Of a stretch of DNA of 64,000 nt, positions 42,965 to 51,582 are shown piece by piece. Position numbers and translations under genes: made by a program. A model generated the notes under the pieces. It was given only the letters and a program-made list of their open reading frames with translations. It did no database searches and was not told where the DNA came from. The stretch is from contig JAFPWG010000014.1 in NCBI GenBank assembly GCA_017395045.1, forward strand, positions 62,001 through 126,000, given 5' to 3'. This DNA is from Bacteroidales bacterium. GTDB lineage: Bacteria; Bacteroidota; Bacteroidia; Bacteroidales; UBA932. Positions within the stretch are counted from its first letter, which is position 1; each line of letters opens with the position of its first letter.

Positions 42965-42996
42965 AGGCGAGTCGAAAGACCCGCCTCTGTTGTTTT
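42965..42996. terminator. Convergent terminator between lptB and ispH
   Basis: AGGCGAGTC and GACCCGCCT pair around a GAAA loop with one A-C mismatch, followed by TGTTGTTTT. The minus-strand side is also T-rich, so it can serve both genes. Confidence 0.6.
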
Positions 42997-43861
42997 ATAT
43001 CTTCCGTACGGCCCCGGCCACCTGTTCCAGCAGCCATTTCGGCGTGGAGGTGGCTCCACAGATACCGACGCGGTCTCCGTCACGGATCCAGTCGGGGTCG
43101 ATGTCGTCCATGGATCCGATGCGGTAGGTGCGCGGGTTCGCGCTGCGGCACAGTTCGAACAGGACCTTGCCGTTGGAACTGGTCTCTCCGGCGACGAACA
43201 GGATCAGGTCGTGCGTACGGGCGAAGGCTTCCAGATGTTCGTGCCGGTTCGCCACCTGCGCGCAAATGGTATCGTGGACCGTCACCCGGGATCCGAGGGA
43301 CTGGATCCGGGCGCAGATTTCCGCGTATTCCGAAGGACTTTTCGTGGTCTGGGAGAATATCTCCACGGGCTGGGAGAAGTCGAGGGAGGGGAGGACCTCC
43401 TCCAGCATGGACAGGTTCTCCACCACGATGGCGTCCCCGTCCACCTGGCCCAGCAGGCCCAGGACCTCGGCATGGCCGATTTTCCCGAAGATGATCAGGA
43501 TGCCCCGCTGGCCGTCCTCGTGCAGGCGGACATAGGCCTCGCGGATCCGCCGCTGGAGCTGCAGCACGACGGGGCAGGTGCAGTCGATGACCGTGAGGCC
43601 GCGGCGGCGTGCCTCGGCATAGGTGGAGGGAGGCTCTCCGTGGGCCCGGATGAGGACGGTTTCCCCGGCAGGGACGTCGGCGGCGGAATCGACGGGCCGG
43701 AGCCCTTCCGCTCCCAGGCGGTCGAGCTCGGCTTCGTTGTGCACGATGGCACCGAGGGAATAGAGGTGGTCCCGTCCGTCGAGGAAACGCTCCGCTTGGG
43801 AAATGGCGCGGATGACGCCCCCGCAGAAACCGGAGCCGGGGTCGATTTCGACGCTTACCAT
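42995..43861 (-). CDS. ispH: 4-hydroxy-3-methylbut-2-enyl diphosphate reductase
   Basis: 288 residues from the ATG at 43861. The three cluster cysteines are in GFCGGV (Cys13), DCTCPVV and GICGATSTPKW. The substrate motifs GAIVHNEAE, RAHGEPPSTY and SQTTKSPSEY are present. IspH performs the last step of the MEP isoprenoid pathway, giving IPP and DMAPP. The start overlaps the last 7 bases of cmk, so the two are co-translated. The signature is complete, so the enzyme should be functional. Confidence 0.97.
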   Translation of the reverse strand: MVSVEIDPGSGFCGGVIRAISQAERFLDGRDHLYSLGAIVHNEAELDRLGAEGLRPVDSAADVPAGETVLIRAHGEPPSTYAEARRRGLTVIDCTCPVVLQLQRRIREAYVRLHEDGQRGILIIFGKIGHAEVLGLLGQVDGDAIVVENLSMLEEVLPSLDFSQPVEIFSQTTKSPSEYAEICARIQSLGSRVTVHDTICAQVANRHEHLEAFARTHDLILFVAGETSSNGKVLFELCRSANPRTYRIGSMDDIDPDWIRDGDRVGICGATSTPKWLLEQVAGAVRKI

Positions 43862-44580
43862 TGCAGGGCCGGCGCCTCGAGGATGCCGAACTTGCCCTGG
43901 ATCACGCCCAGTACCCACACCAGCTCCTCGTGGAGGGTCATGTGGGTGTTGTCCATCACATAGGCATCCTCCGGCTGGCGGAGAGGCGAGGTTTCGCGAT
44001 GGGAATCGATATAGTCGCGTTCCGCGAGGTTCTTGACGATGTCTTCGAAGACGGGAGTATCTCCCTTGGCCACCATCTCGTCGTAGCGGCGCTGGGCGCG
44101 GACCTGCTCGTCGGCCACCATGAAGACCTTCAGCTCGGCGTTCGGGAATACGGTCGTTCCGATGTCGCGGCCGTCCATGATCACGCGTCCGCCCTCGGAG
44201 AATGCGCGGAGCTTGCGGTCCACGTACTTGCGGACGAACGGGATCGCGGACACCGGGCTTACGTGGGACGAGACCGCGAGGGTGCGGATCTCCGTCTCGA
44301 TGCAGCGGTCGCCGAGGTACAGGCGCGTGGCGCCGTCGTCATTGCGGAAATGCAGGTCCAGCCCCTCCACGACGGGCTTCAGGGCCGCTTCGTCGATGGT
44401 GCCGTCCTCCGCGACCATGCCCTCCTCCATCGCGAAAAGGGTGACGCCGCGGTACATCGCGCCGCTGTCCAGGTATAGGAAACCGAATTCCTTCGCGACC
44501 ATCTTGGCGAAGGTGCTCTTGCCGGTGGCCGAGAAGCCGTCGACGGCAATGATGATGTCCGGAACGTTCATATCTTTCAT
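43855..44580 (-). CDS. cmk: Cytidylate kinase
   Basis: 241 residues from the ATG at 44580; an ATG three codons downstream is an alternative. P-loop VDGFSATGKSTFAKMVA, YLDSGAMYR, and the CMP-binding GRVIMDGRDIGTTVFPNA and RAQRRYDEM. The enzyme phosphorylates CMP and dCMP. A -7 box lies 12 bases upstream of the ATG, and ispH follows with overlapping ends. Confidence 0.96.
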   Translation of the reverse strand: MKDMNVPDIIIAVDGFSATGKSTFAKMVAKEFGFLYLDSGAMYRGVTLFAMEEGMVAEDGTIDEAALKPVVEGLDLHFRNDDGATRLYLGDRCIETEIRTLAVSSHVSPVSAIPFVRKYVDRKLRAFSEGGRVIMDGRDIGTTVFPNAELKVFMVADEQVRAQRRYDEMVAKGDTPVFEDIVKNLAERDYIDSHRETSPLRQPEDAYVMDNTHMTLHEELVWVLGVIQGKFGILEAPALQW

Positions 44581-44592
44581 CTGTCAAGGTTA

Positions 44593-44600
44593 CAAAAATA
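44593..44600 (-). promoter_or_regulatory. -7 box for cmk-ispH
   Basis: The minus strand reads TATTTTTG, an exact TAnnTTTG match 12 bases before the cmk ATG. Confidence 0.5.
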
Positions 44601-44638
44601 GAAAAAAAGTCCGATATTTGCACAAAAGATGCGCAACC

Positions 44639-45787
44639 ATGAAGATTCTGATTGTTGACGACGAACGCTCCATCCGCAACTCCCTGAAGGAGATTCTGGA
44701 GATGGAAGGCTACCAGGTGGACACGGCCGAAAACGGGGCCTCCGCCTGCGAGATGGCGGAGAAGGAGAAATACGATGCGATATTCTGTGACATCAAGATG
44801 CCCGGCATGGACGGGACGGAGGTGCTGCAGAAACTGGTGGAGGACGGTGTGGAAACGCCGGTCATCATGATTTCCGGACACGCCGACATCGACACCGCCG
44901 TGAAGTGCATCAAGGACGGCGCCTTCGATTTCATCGGCAAGCCGCTGGACCTGAACCGCATCCTCATCACCATCAAGAACGCCACCGACAAGGCGAACCT
45001 CGTCACCCAGACGAAGATCCTCAAGAAAAAGGTGTACGGGCAGGAGATGGTAGGCCAGTCCGAGGGCATCCGCCATATCCGCGAGATGATCGACAAGGTG
45101 GCCCCCACCGACGCCAGCGTCCTGATCTGCGGCCCCAACGGGTCCGGAAAGGAACTCGTCGCCCGGAGCCTCCACCAGCTTTCGCAAAGGTCCATGATGC
45201 CGTACGTGGAGGTGAACTGCGCCGCCATTCCGTCGGAACTCATTGAAAGCGAGCTCTTCGGCCACGAGAAGGGATCATTCACGTCGGCCATCAAGCAGCA
45301 CAAGGGGAAGTTCGAGCAGGCCGACGGCGGCACCCTCTTCCTGGACGAGATCGGAGACATGTCCCTCGCCGCCCAGGCCAAGGTCCTCCGGGTCCTTCAG
45401 GAACGCAAGATCTCCCGCGTGGGCTCCGACAAGGACATCACCGTGAACGTCCGGGTGGTTTCCGCAACGAACAAGAACCTCGCCGAGGAAATCAAGAAGG
45501 GCACTTTCCGCGAAGACCTTTATCACCGTCTCAGCGTCATCGTCATCAAGGTCCCTACCCTGGACGAACGCAAGGACGACATCCCTCTGCTGATCAACCA
45601 CTTCCTGGACCAGATCTGCTCCGAGACCGCGATGCCCCGGAAGGAGTTCTCGCAGGAGGCCGTGGACCTGCTCGTGCAGAAATCCTGGACCGGCAACATC
45701 CGCGAACTCCGAAACGTCGTGGAACGCCTCCTGATCCTGGGCGGAAACCCCGTGAGTGCGAAGGACATCGAGGATTACGTGATCTAG
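44639..45787 (+). CDS. NtrC-family sigma-54 response regulator lacking the C-terminal HTH
   Basis: 382 residues from the ATG at 44639. The receiver has Asp7-Asp8, the phosphorylation site Asp51 (FCDIKMPGMDGTE) and Lys101. The AAA+ domain has Walker A GPNGSGKE (165-172), the sigma-54 contact loop GSFTSA (212-217; consensus GAFTGA), Walker B GGTLFLDEIGDM and the arginine-finger region. It ends at NIRELRNVVERLLILGG...EDYVI, the end of the AAA+ lid; no Fis-type HTH follows. It probably activates sigma-54 from solution or with a DNA-binding partner. The sensor kinase at 47434 is a candidate partner. Confidence 0.93.
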   Translation: MKILIVDDERSIRNSLKEILEMEGYQVDTAENGASACEMAEKEKYDAIFCDIKMPGMDGTEVLQKLVEDGVETPVIMISGHADIDTAVKCIKDGAFDFIGKPLDLNRILITIKNATDKANLVTQTKILKKKVYGQEMVGQSEGIRHIREMIDKVAPTDASVLICGPNGSGKELVARSLHQLSQRSMMPYVEVNCAAIPSELIESELFGHEKGSFTSAIKQHKGKFEQADGGTLFLDEIGDMSLAAQAKVLRVLQERKISRVGSDKDITVNVRVVSATNKNLAEEIKKGTFREDLYHRLSVIVIKVPTLDERKDDIPLLINHFLDQICSETAMPRKEFSQEAVDLLVQKSWTGNIRELRNVVERLLILGGNPVSAKDIEDYVI

Positions 45788-45803
45788 ACAGCATCCGGAA
45801 ACA

Positions 45804-45840
45804 CGAAAAAACCGGCCCCAGTTTCGGGGCCGGTTTCCGT
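45804..45840. terminator. Bidirectional terminator between the response regulator gene and efp
   Basis: AACCGGCCCC and GGGGCCGGTT are perfect 10-bp arms around AGTTTC. The A-run to the left gives a T-run on the minus strand, serving efp; a short T-stretch lies to the right. Confidence 0.88.
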
Positions 45841-45856
45841 TCTCCGGGGAGATGTC

Positions 45857-46426
45857 TTACTTCACGCGCTGGCCGTAGGAGCGGTCGGTGGTGTTCACGG
45901 TGATGACTTCGCCGGTCTCGATGAAAAGCGGGACCATGATCTTGGCGCCGGTCTCCAGGGTGACCTCCTTCAGGGCGGAGGTGGAGGCGGTGTTGCCCTT
46001 CACGGCGGGTTCGCTGTAGGTGACTTCGAGGGTCACGTAGGTGGGAAGCTCGCAGGTGAGGCAGCGCTCTTCGGGTTCGGTGAGGAACATCATCTCCACG
46101 CGCTGGCCTTCCTTCATGAGGTCGGCGTTTTCAACGACGTCGTGGGGAAGGGTGATCTGCTCGTAGGTCTCTTCGTGCATGAAGTTGAAAGCCTCGCCAT
46201 CATCGTAAAGATACTGGTAGGGACGACGTTCTACACTGATGGTGTCGAGCTTGACGCCTGCGGTGAAGGTGTTTTCGAGGATACGGCCGTTTTCAAGGTT
46301 GCGGAGCTTCGTCTTGACGAAGGCGGGTCCCTTGCCGGGTTTCACGTGCTGGAAATACACCACGACGCAGGGTTTGCCATTGAACATGATGTACATTCCG
46401 TTCTTGAGATCAGCTGTTGTTGCCAT
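45857..46426 (-). CDS. efp: Elongation factor P
   Basis: 189 residues. The N-terminal KOW-like domain has the lysine tip PGKGPAF (Lys32 of HVKPGKGPAFVKTKLRN). The two OB domains follow, with the C-terminal KIMVPLFIETGEVITVNTTDRSYGQRVK closely matching EF-P. EF-P relieves ribosome stalling at polyproline. A complete promoter lies upstream and a strong terminator downstream, so the gene is monocistronic. Confidence 0.98.
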   Translation of the reverse strand: MATTADLKNGMYIMFNGKPCVVVYFQHVKPGKGPAFVKTKLRNLENGRILENTFTAGVKLDTISVERRPYQYLYDDGEAFNFMHEETYEQITLPHDVVENADLMKEGQRVEMMFLTEPEERCLTCELPTYVTLEVTYSEPAVKGNTASTSALKEVTLETGAKIMVPLFIETGEVITVNTTDRSYGQRVK

Positions 46427-46464
46427 ATGAAAATGAGTTAATCGTTATTTCGCGGTTCAGTCCG

Positions 46465-46496
46465 CAAAAATAGCGATTTGCCTGGTTTTCTGCAAA
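46465..46496 (-). promoter_or_regulatory. Complete -33/-7 promoter of efp
   Basis: On the minus strand TTTG (46496-46493) is followed after exactly 20 bases by TATTTTTG (46472-46465), matching the Bacteroidetes consensus at both elements. The ATG is 38 bases downstream. Confidence 0.75.
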
Positions 46497-46501
46497 TTTT
46501 G

Positions 46502-46915
46502 TTAATAAACCTCCGTCTGGCGGTCGATCTTGAGCTGCTGGATCTGATAGGTTCCGTCGGCCTTGGAGGAAACGAAGATGGTGACGATGAACACCTCGCC
46601 GCCCGCGTTCATCTGGCCCAGGGCGTATTTCATGTTGGCCCGGGAGGCCCTGTGGGAGATGGTGAAGGAGCGGGGGGTATAGGCCTCAAAGAAAGTCTTG
46701 ACGATCTGGCGGGCCTGGGTCTTGGAGCAGTTGCGGGTGGAAGAGATGATGGAGACCTCCAGGTTGTCGGAGAACCAGGCGGAGAGGCTGGCGGCATCTC
46801 CCTGGGCTATGTATTTGCCGATGGGGACGAAGACATCGTAGCCTTTGTCCTGGGCGGAAAGCCCCGAAAGGGAGAGCAGCAGGATTGCCGCAACCGTGGT
46901 CAAGAACCGTTTCAT
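46502..46915 (-). CDS. DUF4783-type exported protein
   Basis: 137 residues from the ATG at 46915, with a signal peptide ending at GLSAQ. The mature part (VPIGKYIAQGDAASLSAWFSDNLEVSI, SKTQARQIVKTFFEAYTPRSFTISHRASRANMKYALGQMNAGGEVFIVTIFV) resembles the small NTF2-like DUF4783 proteins of Bacteroidales. The function is unknown. It is divergent from rlmH, and the two starts are 52 bp apart. Confidence 0.8.
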   Translation of the reverse strand: MKRFLTTVAAILLLSLSGLSAQDKGYDVFVPIGKYIAQGDAASLSAWFSDNLEVSIISSTRNCSKTQARQIVKTFFEAYTPRSFTISHRASRANMKYALGQMNAGGEVFIVTIFVSSKADGTYQIQQLKIDRQTEVY

Positions 46916-46927
46916 CGGCTTCCGTTT

Positions 46928-46959
46928 CTTGCAAATACCGCGCCGAAAGATTATCTTTG
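46928..46959 (+). promoter_or_regulatory. Promoter of rlmH with very short leader
   Basis: A CTTG (46928-46931) is followed after 20 bases by the consensus TATCTTTG (46952-46959), 8 bases before the rlmH ATG. The expected leader is about 4 bases. Confidence 0.55.
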
Positions 46960-46967
46960 TGACCAAG

Positions 46968-47441
46968 ATGGAAGTGAAACTCGTCACGGTGGGGAAGACC
47001 GACGTTCCCTGGGTGAAAGAGGGCCTGGAACTGTATGTTTCCCGGCTCCGGCACTACGTCCCTTTCTCCCTGGTGGAGATTCCCCAGCTGAAGAACGCAT
47101 CGGCTCTCTCGCAGGAGCAGATCAGGGAGAAGGAGGGCGAGCTGGTCCTGAAACAGGTGGCTCCCGGCGATACGGTGGTTCTCCTGGACGAACGCGGAAA
47201 GGAATACCGCTCCGTGGAATGGGCCGACTGGATCGGCCGGCAACTCGCCCGGGGCGGGAAGGGACTGGTCTTCGTCGTAGGCGGGGCGTACGGCTTTTCG
47301 CAGAAAGTGTACGACCGGGCAGAGTCCCTGGTTTCCCTCTCCCGGATGACGTTCTCCCACCAGATGGTGAGAACGATTTTTGCAGAACAGCTGTACCGGG
47401 CTTTCACGATCCTGAAGGGGGAGCCCTATCATCATGAGTAA
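46968..47441 (+). CDS. rlmH: 23S rRNA pseudouridine-1915 N3-methyltransferase
   Basis: 157 residues from the ATG at 46968, where homology begins (MEVKLVTVGKT). The SPOUT trefoil-knot motifs are present: VVLLDERGKEYRSVEWADWI, VFVVGGAYGFSQKVYDRAE and LSLSRMTFSHQMVRTIFAEQLYRAFTILKGEPYHHE. RlmH methylates pseudouridine 1915 of 23S rRNA in the 70S ribosome. The last 8 bp overlap the sensor kinase start. Confidence 0.97.
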   Translation: MEVKLVTVGKTDVPWVKEGLELYVSRLRHYVPFSLVEIPQLKNASALSQEQIREKEGELVLKQVAPGDTVVLLDERGKEYRSVEWADWIGRQLARGGKGLVFVVGGAYGFSQKVYDRAESLVSLSRMTFSHQMVRTIFAEQLYRAFTILKGEPYHHE

Positions 47442-50400
47442 GGCGTTGCGCATACGGCTGTGGTCCGGAGTGGCGGTACTGTCCGTCGCCCTGGTGCTCA
47501 TCGTGGCCTCCCTCCTGACCACCCGGTCGCATCCGGACACCGCCTCCGCGGCCAGTGACCTCGGAAAGCGGGTGGAACGGCGGGTGGACGTACTGGAAAG
47601 CTACGTCCGGCGTGCGCTGGAGGCCGATCCGGACTCCTGGCTGCGTCTGGAGGGACTGCCGGAAGACATGGTCGTGTACCGTTACCGGGAAGACACGCTC
47701 CAGTCGTGGGCCCACCAGTTCCCCCTCCGGAACGACGACATCCGCGGCCGCACGGTCGTGCAGCGGCTGGGCGACGGCCGGGGGGAATCGGTCTCCCCGC
47801 TTGCACAGCTGACGGAAACGTTCACATTCGTCAATTACGGTCCGAAATGGTACCTGGCCCGCTCCGTCCGGGAAGGGGACCTGACCGTCATCTCCGGCCT
47901 GGAACTGGTCAATGAATTGAAATCCAGTTCCTTCAACGGCATCAATCCCCGCTTGCACCTCGGCGACCGGTATTCGGTCCAGCCCCTGACAGGAAGCATC
48001 GGCGTCCCCGTGGAAATCTATGGGACGCCGCTTTTCAAGATCACATCCGAGAACGCCTCCGAACCGGAGAGGCATAATTCCCTGCTGTTCTGGCTGGGTA
48101 TCCTGCTGTTCCTGGCAGGTACGCTGGCCGTCCTGTCGGCCCATACGACTCTGGGAGCGGCGGGAATCGCCATCGCGGTGCAGGGGCTCTTCCTGGCCGG
48201 CCTGTACTTCTACGGCCGCGGCCTGGGCCCGGTTTCCCAACTGTTCTCCCCGTTGCTGTATGCCGACGGGGCTTTCCGCTATTCGCTGGGAGCCGTCGTC
48301 ATCCTGAACCTCCTGTTCACGATGGTGGTCCTGGACCTGTACGTGGTGCGACGGGCTCTCCTGCGCCTTTTCCAGGACGGCGTTTCAAAGGTGGTCAAAG
48401 CTTCTGTCGCGGCCCTGCTGCTGGCTGGGATCGCGTTTATCTGCATCCATATCCACATTACCTTCCGGAGCATCGTCTTCAACTCGGGCATCTGCCTGGA
48501 ACTGTTCAAGGTAAGCCTGCTGGATGGCTATACGGCGGTGGTGTACGCGTCTTTCCTGGCGCTGGCTCTCACCATTCCGCTGCTGCTCCATCTGCTTTCG
48601 CCGCTGCTCAGGGATCTGGTCGGACTCAGGTACAATGTGTTCTCGCGCACGGGACGTCTCATCTTCGCGGTGCTTACGGCGGCGTATTTCGTGTTCGTGT
48701 CTTCGCTCCTGGGCTTCCATAAGGAGGAGAACCGGGTGGAAGTATGGGCGAACCGCCTGGCGATGGACCGGGACATCTCCCTGGAAATCCAGCTCCGCGC
48801 CGTGGAAGCCTCCATCGCCGCGGATCCGGTGATCGGCACCCTCTCCGTGCTGGAGAACAGTCACGAGATGATCCGGGGCCGGCTGGTGAATTCCTACATG
48901 AACCGGCTGTCGCAGGATTACGACATATCTGCCGTCATTCCTACGCCGTCTTCGGCGATGGACGACCTGTTCAACGAGCGGATCCGCAGCGGCGTGCGCC
49001 TGGCGGAGAATTCGCATTTCTTCTACAGCCCCGGAACGAACGGCCGCGCCCGCTATTCGGGCCTGTTCTCCTATTATACCCCCGATTACGGCGCTTCCTC
49101 CGTCCTGGTCCTGGTGGAGCCCAAATCCAACCGCGAGGACCGCGGCTACCTGAGCCTGCTGGGCGTTTCCGAGCCCGGCCGGGTCGTCCTGCCGCCCGCC
49201 TATTCCTACGCGAAGTACGTTTCCAACCGGCTGGTCATCTACAAGGGCGATTTCGCCTATCCCACCCTGGTCTCCGACCGCCTCGGGAACCTGGTGACCG
49301 ACCATCCGAACGGGCACCTGGTGCTGGAGGACTACATGCATTTCGTGCAGAACATCTCCGATGACGAGATGATCGTGGTGTCCCGGGCGAAGACCGAATG
49401 GCTGAACTATATCGTGGAGGGGGTCCTTTTCGCGCTCGTGGCCTATCTGCTGGCCAGCCTGGCTGGTTTCCGTTTCCGGCGCCAGCGGGCGGGCGAGCGG
49501 CACTATTACCGGACGAGGATCAGCGTCGTGCTGTATGTGTCCCTCATCATCACCCTCGTGGCGATGGCTGCATTCAGCGTGTACTTCGTGTACCGCCGCA
49601 ACAACGCCGACCTGCAGAACATCATGACCTCCCGAATCACGGCGCTCCAGTCGATGCTGCAGGGAAGCCTGCGCGGGGCGGTGACCGGCGACGACCTCCG
49701 TTCCCAGGCCGCGAAGGCGGCGGTGGAGGATGCCGGCAACGACCTCAAATGCGACATCACCCTGTTCACGCCCGACGGCCGGATGGTTCTGTCCACCACT
49801 CCGGAAATCTACGACCGGAAGGTGGCGGGCTGCCGGATCGCCGAGGATGCGTACTATAGTATCGTGCTGGCGCACAGACGGTTCAGCATCCAGCGGGAAC
49901 GGCTGGGCAATCGCAGGTATTATGCCCTGTATGCGCCCATCATCAATGCCGCCGGCGAGATGGTCGCGATTGCCTCCACTCCGTACACCGAACAGAGCTA
50001 TGACTTCGAAGATGAGGCCCTGGTGCACATCGCCTCCATCCTCACGGTCTTCCTGCTTCTGCTGATGATCACCCGGGTGGTGACGGAGGAGGTGATCGGC
50101 AGGATGTTCCGGCCGCTCAGCGAGATGGGCCGCAAGATGAAGGTGTCCGACGTGGACCACCTCGAATACATCGTCTATGACCAGGACGACGAGCTTTCCT
50201 CCCTGGTCAGGGCCTACAACCTGATGGTGCACGACCTGTCGGATTCCACCCGGCAGCTGGCCCAGGCCGAGCGCGACAAGGCCTGGAGCGCGATGGCCCG
50301 CCAGGTGGCGCACGAGATCAAGAATCCGCTCACCCCGATCAAGCTCAAGCTCCAGATGCTCATCCGGATGAAGCAGTCGGGCAATCCCGCCTGGGAGGAC

Positions 50401-50949
50401 AAGTTCGACGAGGTGTCGTCCGCCGTCCTCGAGCATATCGACATCCTGGCCGATACCGCCACGGAATTCTCCACGTTCGCCAAACTGTACTCCGAGGAGC
50501 CCGTACGCATCGACCTGGACGCCCTGGTCCGGGAGGAAGTGCAGATGTTCGATGCGCGGGACGACGTGTCCCTGACCTATTACGGACTGGAGGGCGCCGT
50601 CGTCTCTGGCCCGAAGCCGCAGCTCACGCGGGTGCTCGTGAACCTGATTACGAACGCCATCCAGGCCCTGGACGGCCGCGAGAACGGGCAGGTGGTCGTC
50701 TCTCTCCGGAACTCCGGCCGGGACGGTTTCTACGACATCGTCGTGGAGGACAACGGCCCCGGCGTCAAGGAGGAGAACCGCGGGAAACTGTTCACGCCGG
50801 ACTTCACCACAAAGTCGCACGGAACGGGTCTCGGGCTCGCCATCTGCCGCAACATCATCGACCGTTGCGGGGGCGAGATTTCCTATTCGAAATCTTTCTC
50901 GCTGGGCGGCGCCTGTTTCACGGTCCGATACCCCAAATTGTCGAAATAA
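47434..50949 (+). CDS. Large multi-spanning sensor histidine kinase, NtrY-like
   Basis: 1171 residues. A first membrane helix (about 8-27) and an extracytoplasmic region are followed by about five helices between 210 and 420, a second loop, more helices near 650-710 and a final one near 866. A HAMP-like segment leads to the kinase core: phospho-acceptor His960 (VAHEIKNPLTP), N box NLITNAIQALDG, G1 DNGPGVKEENRG and G2 KSHGTGLGLAICRNI. HEIKNPLTPIKLKLQM is the pattern of NtrY-type kinases. No receiver domain is fused. The NtrC-like regulator 1.6 kb upstream is a plausible partner. Confidence 0.9.
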   Translation: MSKALRIRLWSGVAVLSVALVLIVASLLTTRSHPDTASAASDLGKRVERRVDVLESYVRRALEADPDSWLRLEGLPEDMVVYRYREDTLQSWAHQFPLRNDDIRGRTVVQRLGDGRGESVSPLAQLTETFTFVNYGPKWYLARSVREGDLTVISGLELVNELKSSSFNGINPRLHLGDRYSVQPLTGSIGVPVEIYGTPLFKITSENASEPERHNSLLFWLGILLFLAGTLAVLSAHTTLGAAGIAIAVQGLFLAGLYFYGRGLGPVSQLFSPLLYADGAFRYSLGAVVILNLLFTMVVLDLYVVRRALLRLFQDGVSKVVKASVAALLLAGIAFICIHIHITFRSIVFNSGICLELFKVSLLDGYTAVVYASFLALALTIPLLLHLLSPLLRDLVGLRYNVFSRTGRLIFAVLTAAYFVFVSSLLGFHKEENRVEVWANRLAMDRDISLEIQLRAVEASIAADPVIGTLSVLENSHEMIRGRLVNSYMNRLSQDYDISAVIPTPSSAMDDLFNERIRSGVRLAENSHFFYSPGTNGRARYSGLFSYYTPDYGASSVLVLVEPKSNREDRGYLSLLGVSEPGRVVLPPAYSYAKYVSNRLVIYKGDFAYPTLVSDRLGNLVTDHPNGHLVLEDYMHFVQNISDDEMIVVSRAKTEWLNYIVEGVLFALVAYLLASLAGFRFRRQRAGERHYYRTRISVVLYVSLIITLVAMAAFSVYFVYRRNNADLQNIMTSRITALQSMLQGSLRGAVTGDDLRSQAAKAAVEDAGNDLKCDITLFTPDGRMVLSTTPEIYDRKVAGCRIAEDAYYSIVLAHRRFSIQRERLGNRRYYALYAPIINAAGEMVAIASTPYTEQSYDFEDEALVHIASILTVFLLLLMITRVVTEEVIGRMFRPLSEMGRKMKVSDVDHLEYIVYDQDDELSSLVRAYNLMVHDLSDSTRQLAQAERDKAWSAMARQVAHEIKNPLTPIKLKLQMLIRMKQSGNPAWEDKFDEVSSAVLEHIDILADTATEFSTFAKLYSEEPVRIDLDALVREEVQMFDARDDVSLTYYGLEGAVVSGPKPQLTRVLVNLITNAIQALDGRENGQVVVSLRNSGRDGFYDIVVEDNGPGVKEENRGKLFTPDFTTKSHGTGLGLAICRNIIDRCGGEISYSKSFSLGGACFTVRYPKLSK

Positions 50950-50954
50950 TTTCC

Positions 50955-50962
50955 TATCTTTG
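50955..50962 (+). promoter_or_regulatory. -7 box for engB
   Basis: TATCTTTG matches TAnnTTTG, in the 36-bp gap after the kinase gene and 23 bases before the engB ATG. No matching -33 box. Confidence 0.45.
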
Positions 50963-50985
50963 TGCCGGAAATCAGGGAGCGACCC

Positions 50986-51582
50986 ATGAAAATCAAGACA
51001 GCCATATTTTCCGGCAGCAGCACGAAGGTGGAACAGAAGCCCGCACGGAAGTTGCCGGAATTCGCTTTCATCGGGCGCTCGAACGTGGGCAAGTCCTCCC
51101 TCATCAACACCCTTACCGGCCAGTCCAAGCTGGCCAAGACCTCCCAGACCCCGGGTAAGACCCAGCTGGTGAACCATTTCCTGATCAATGACAAATGGTA
51201 TCTCGTGGACCTTCCGGGCTACGGGTACGCCCGTCTGCCGGACAAGGAACGCGCCAAGCTCCGCCACATCATCTGGGACTACATCAACCGGTCGGAGGAG
51301 CTGGTGATGCTCTTCGTGCTGCTGGACTCCCGTCATGACATGCAGGAGGTGGACCTCCGTTTCATCGCCGAGCTGGGGGAGAAGGGGATTCCCTTCGGAC
51401 TCATCTTCACCAAGGCGGACAAGCAGGGGACCACCGTCACTTCCGCCCAGGTGGAGAAGAACAAGGCGCGCCTGCTGGAGGAGTGGGAGGAACTACCGCC
51501 GGTGTTCGTGAGCTCCTCGGTGAGCGGGCAGGGAAAGGACGCGATCATCGATTACATTGGAACCGTACTTCAAAGCTTATGA
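50986..51582 (+). CDS. engB: Ribosome biogenesis GTPase YsxC/EngB
   Basis: 198 residues from the ATG at 50986, ahead of the conserved core. G1 is FIGRSNVGKSSLINTLTG, G2 region SQTPGKTQLVNHF, G3 DLPGYGYARLP, G4 FTKADKQG and G5 SSSVSGQGK. Needed for 50S subunit assembly. The stop overlaps the prs ATG by 4 bp (ATGA). Confidence 0.97.
   Translation: MKIKTAIFSGSSTKVEQKPARKLPEFAFIGRSNVGKSSLINTLTGQSKLAKTSQTPGKTQLVNHFLINDKWYLVDLPGYGYARLPDKERAKLRHIIWDYINRSEELVMLFVLLDSRHDMQEVDLRFIAELGEKGIPFGLIFTKADKQGTTVTSAQVEKNKARLLEEWEELPPVFVSSSVSGQGKDAIIDYIGTVLQSL

Noticed and set aside
48385-51336. Open frame of 983 codons antisense to the sensor kinase and engB
   Set aside because: Spans two convincing genes on the opposite strand and has His/Gly/Asp-rich shadow composition.
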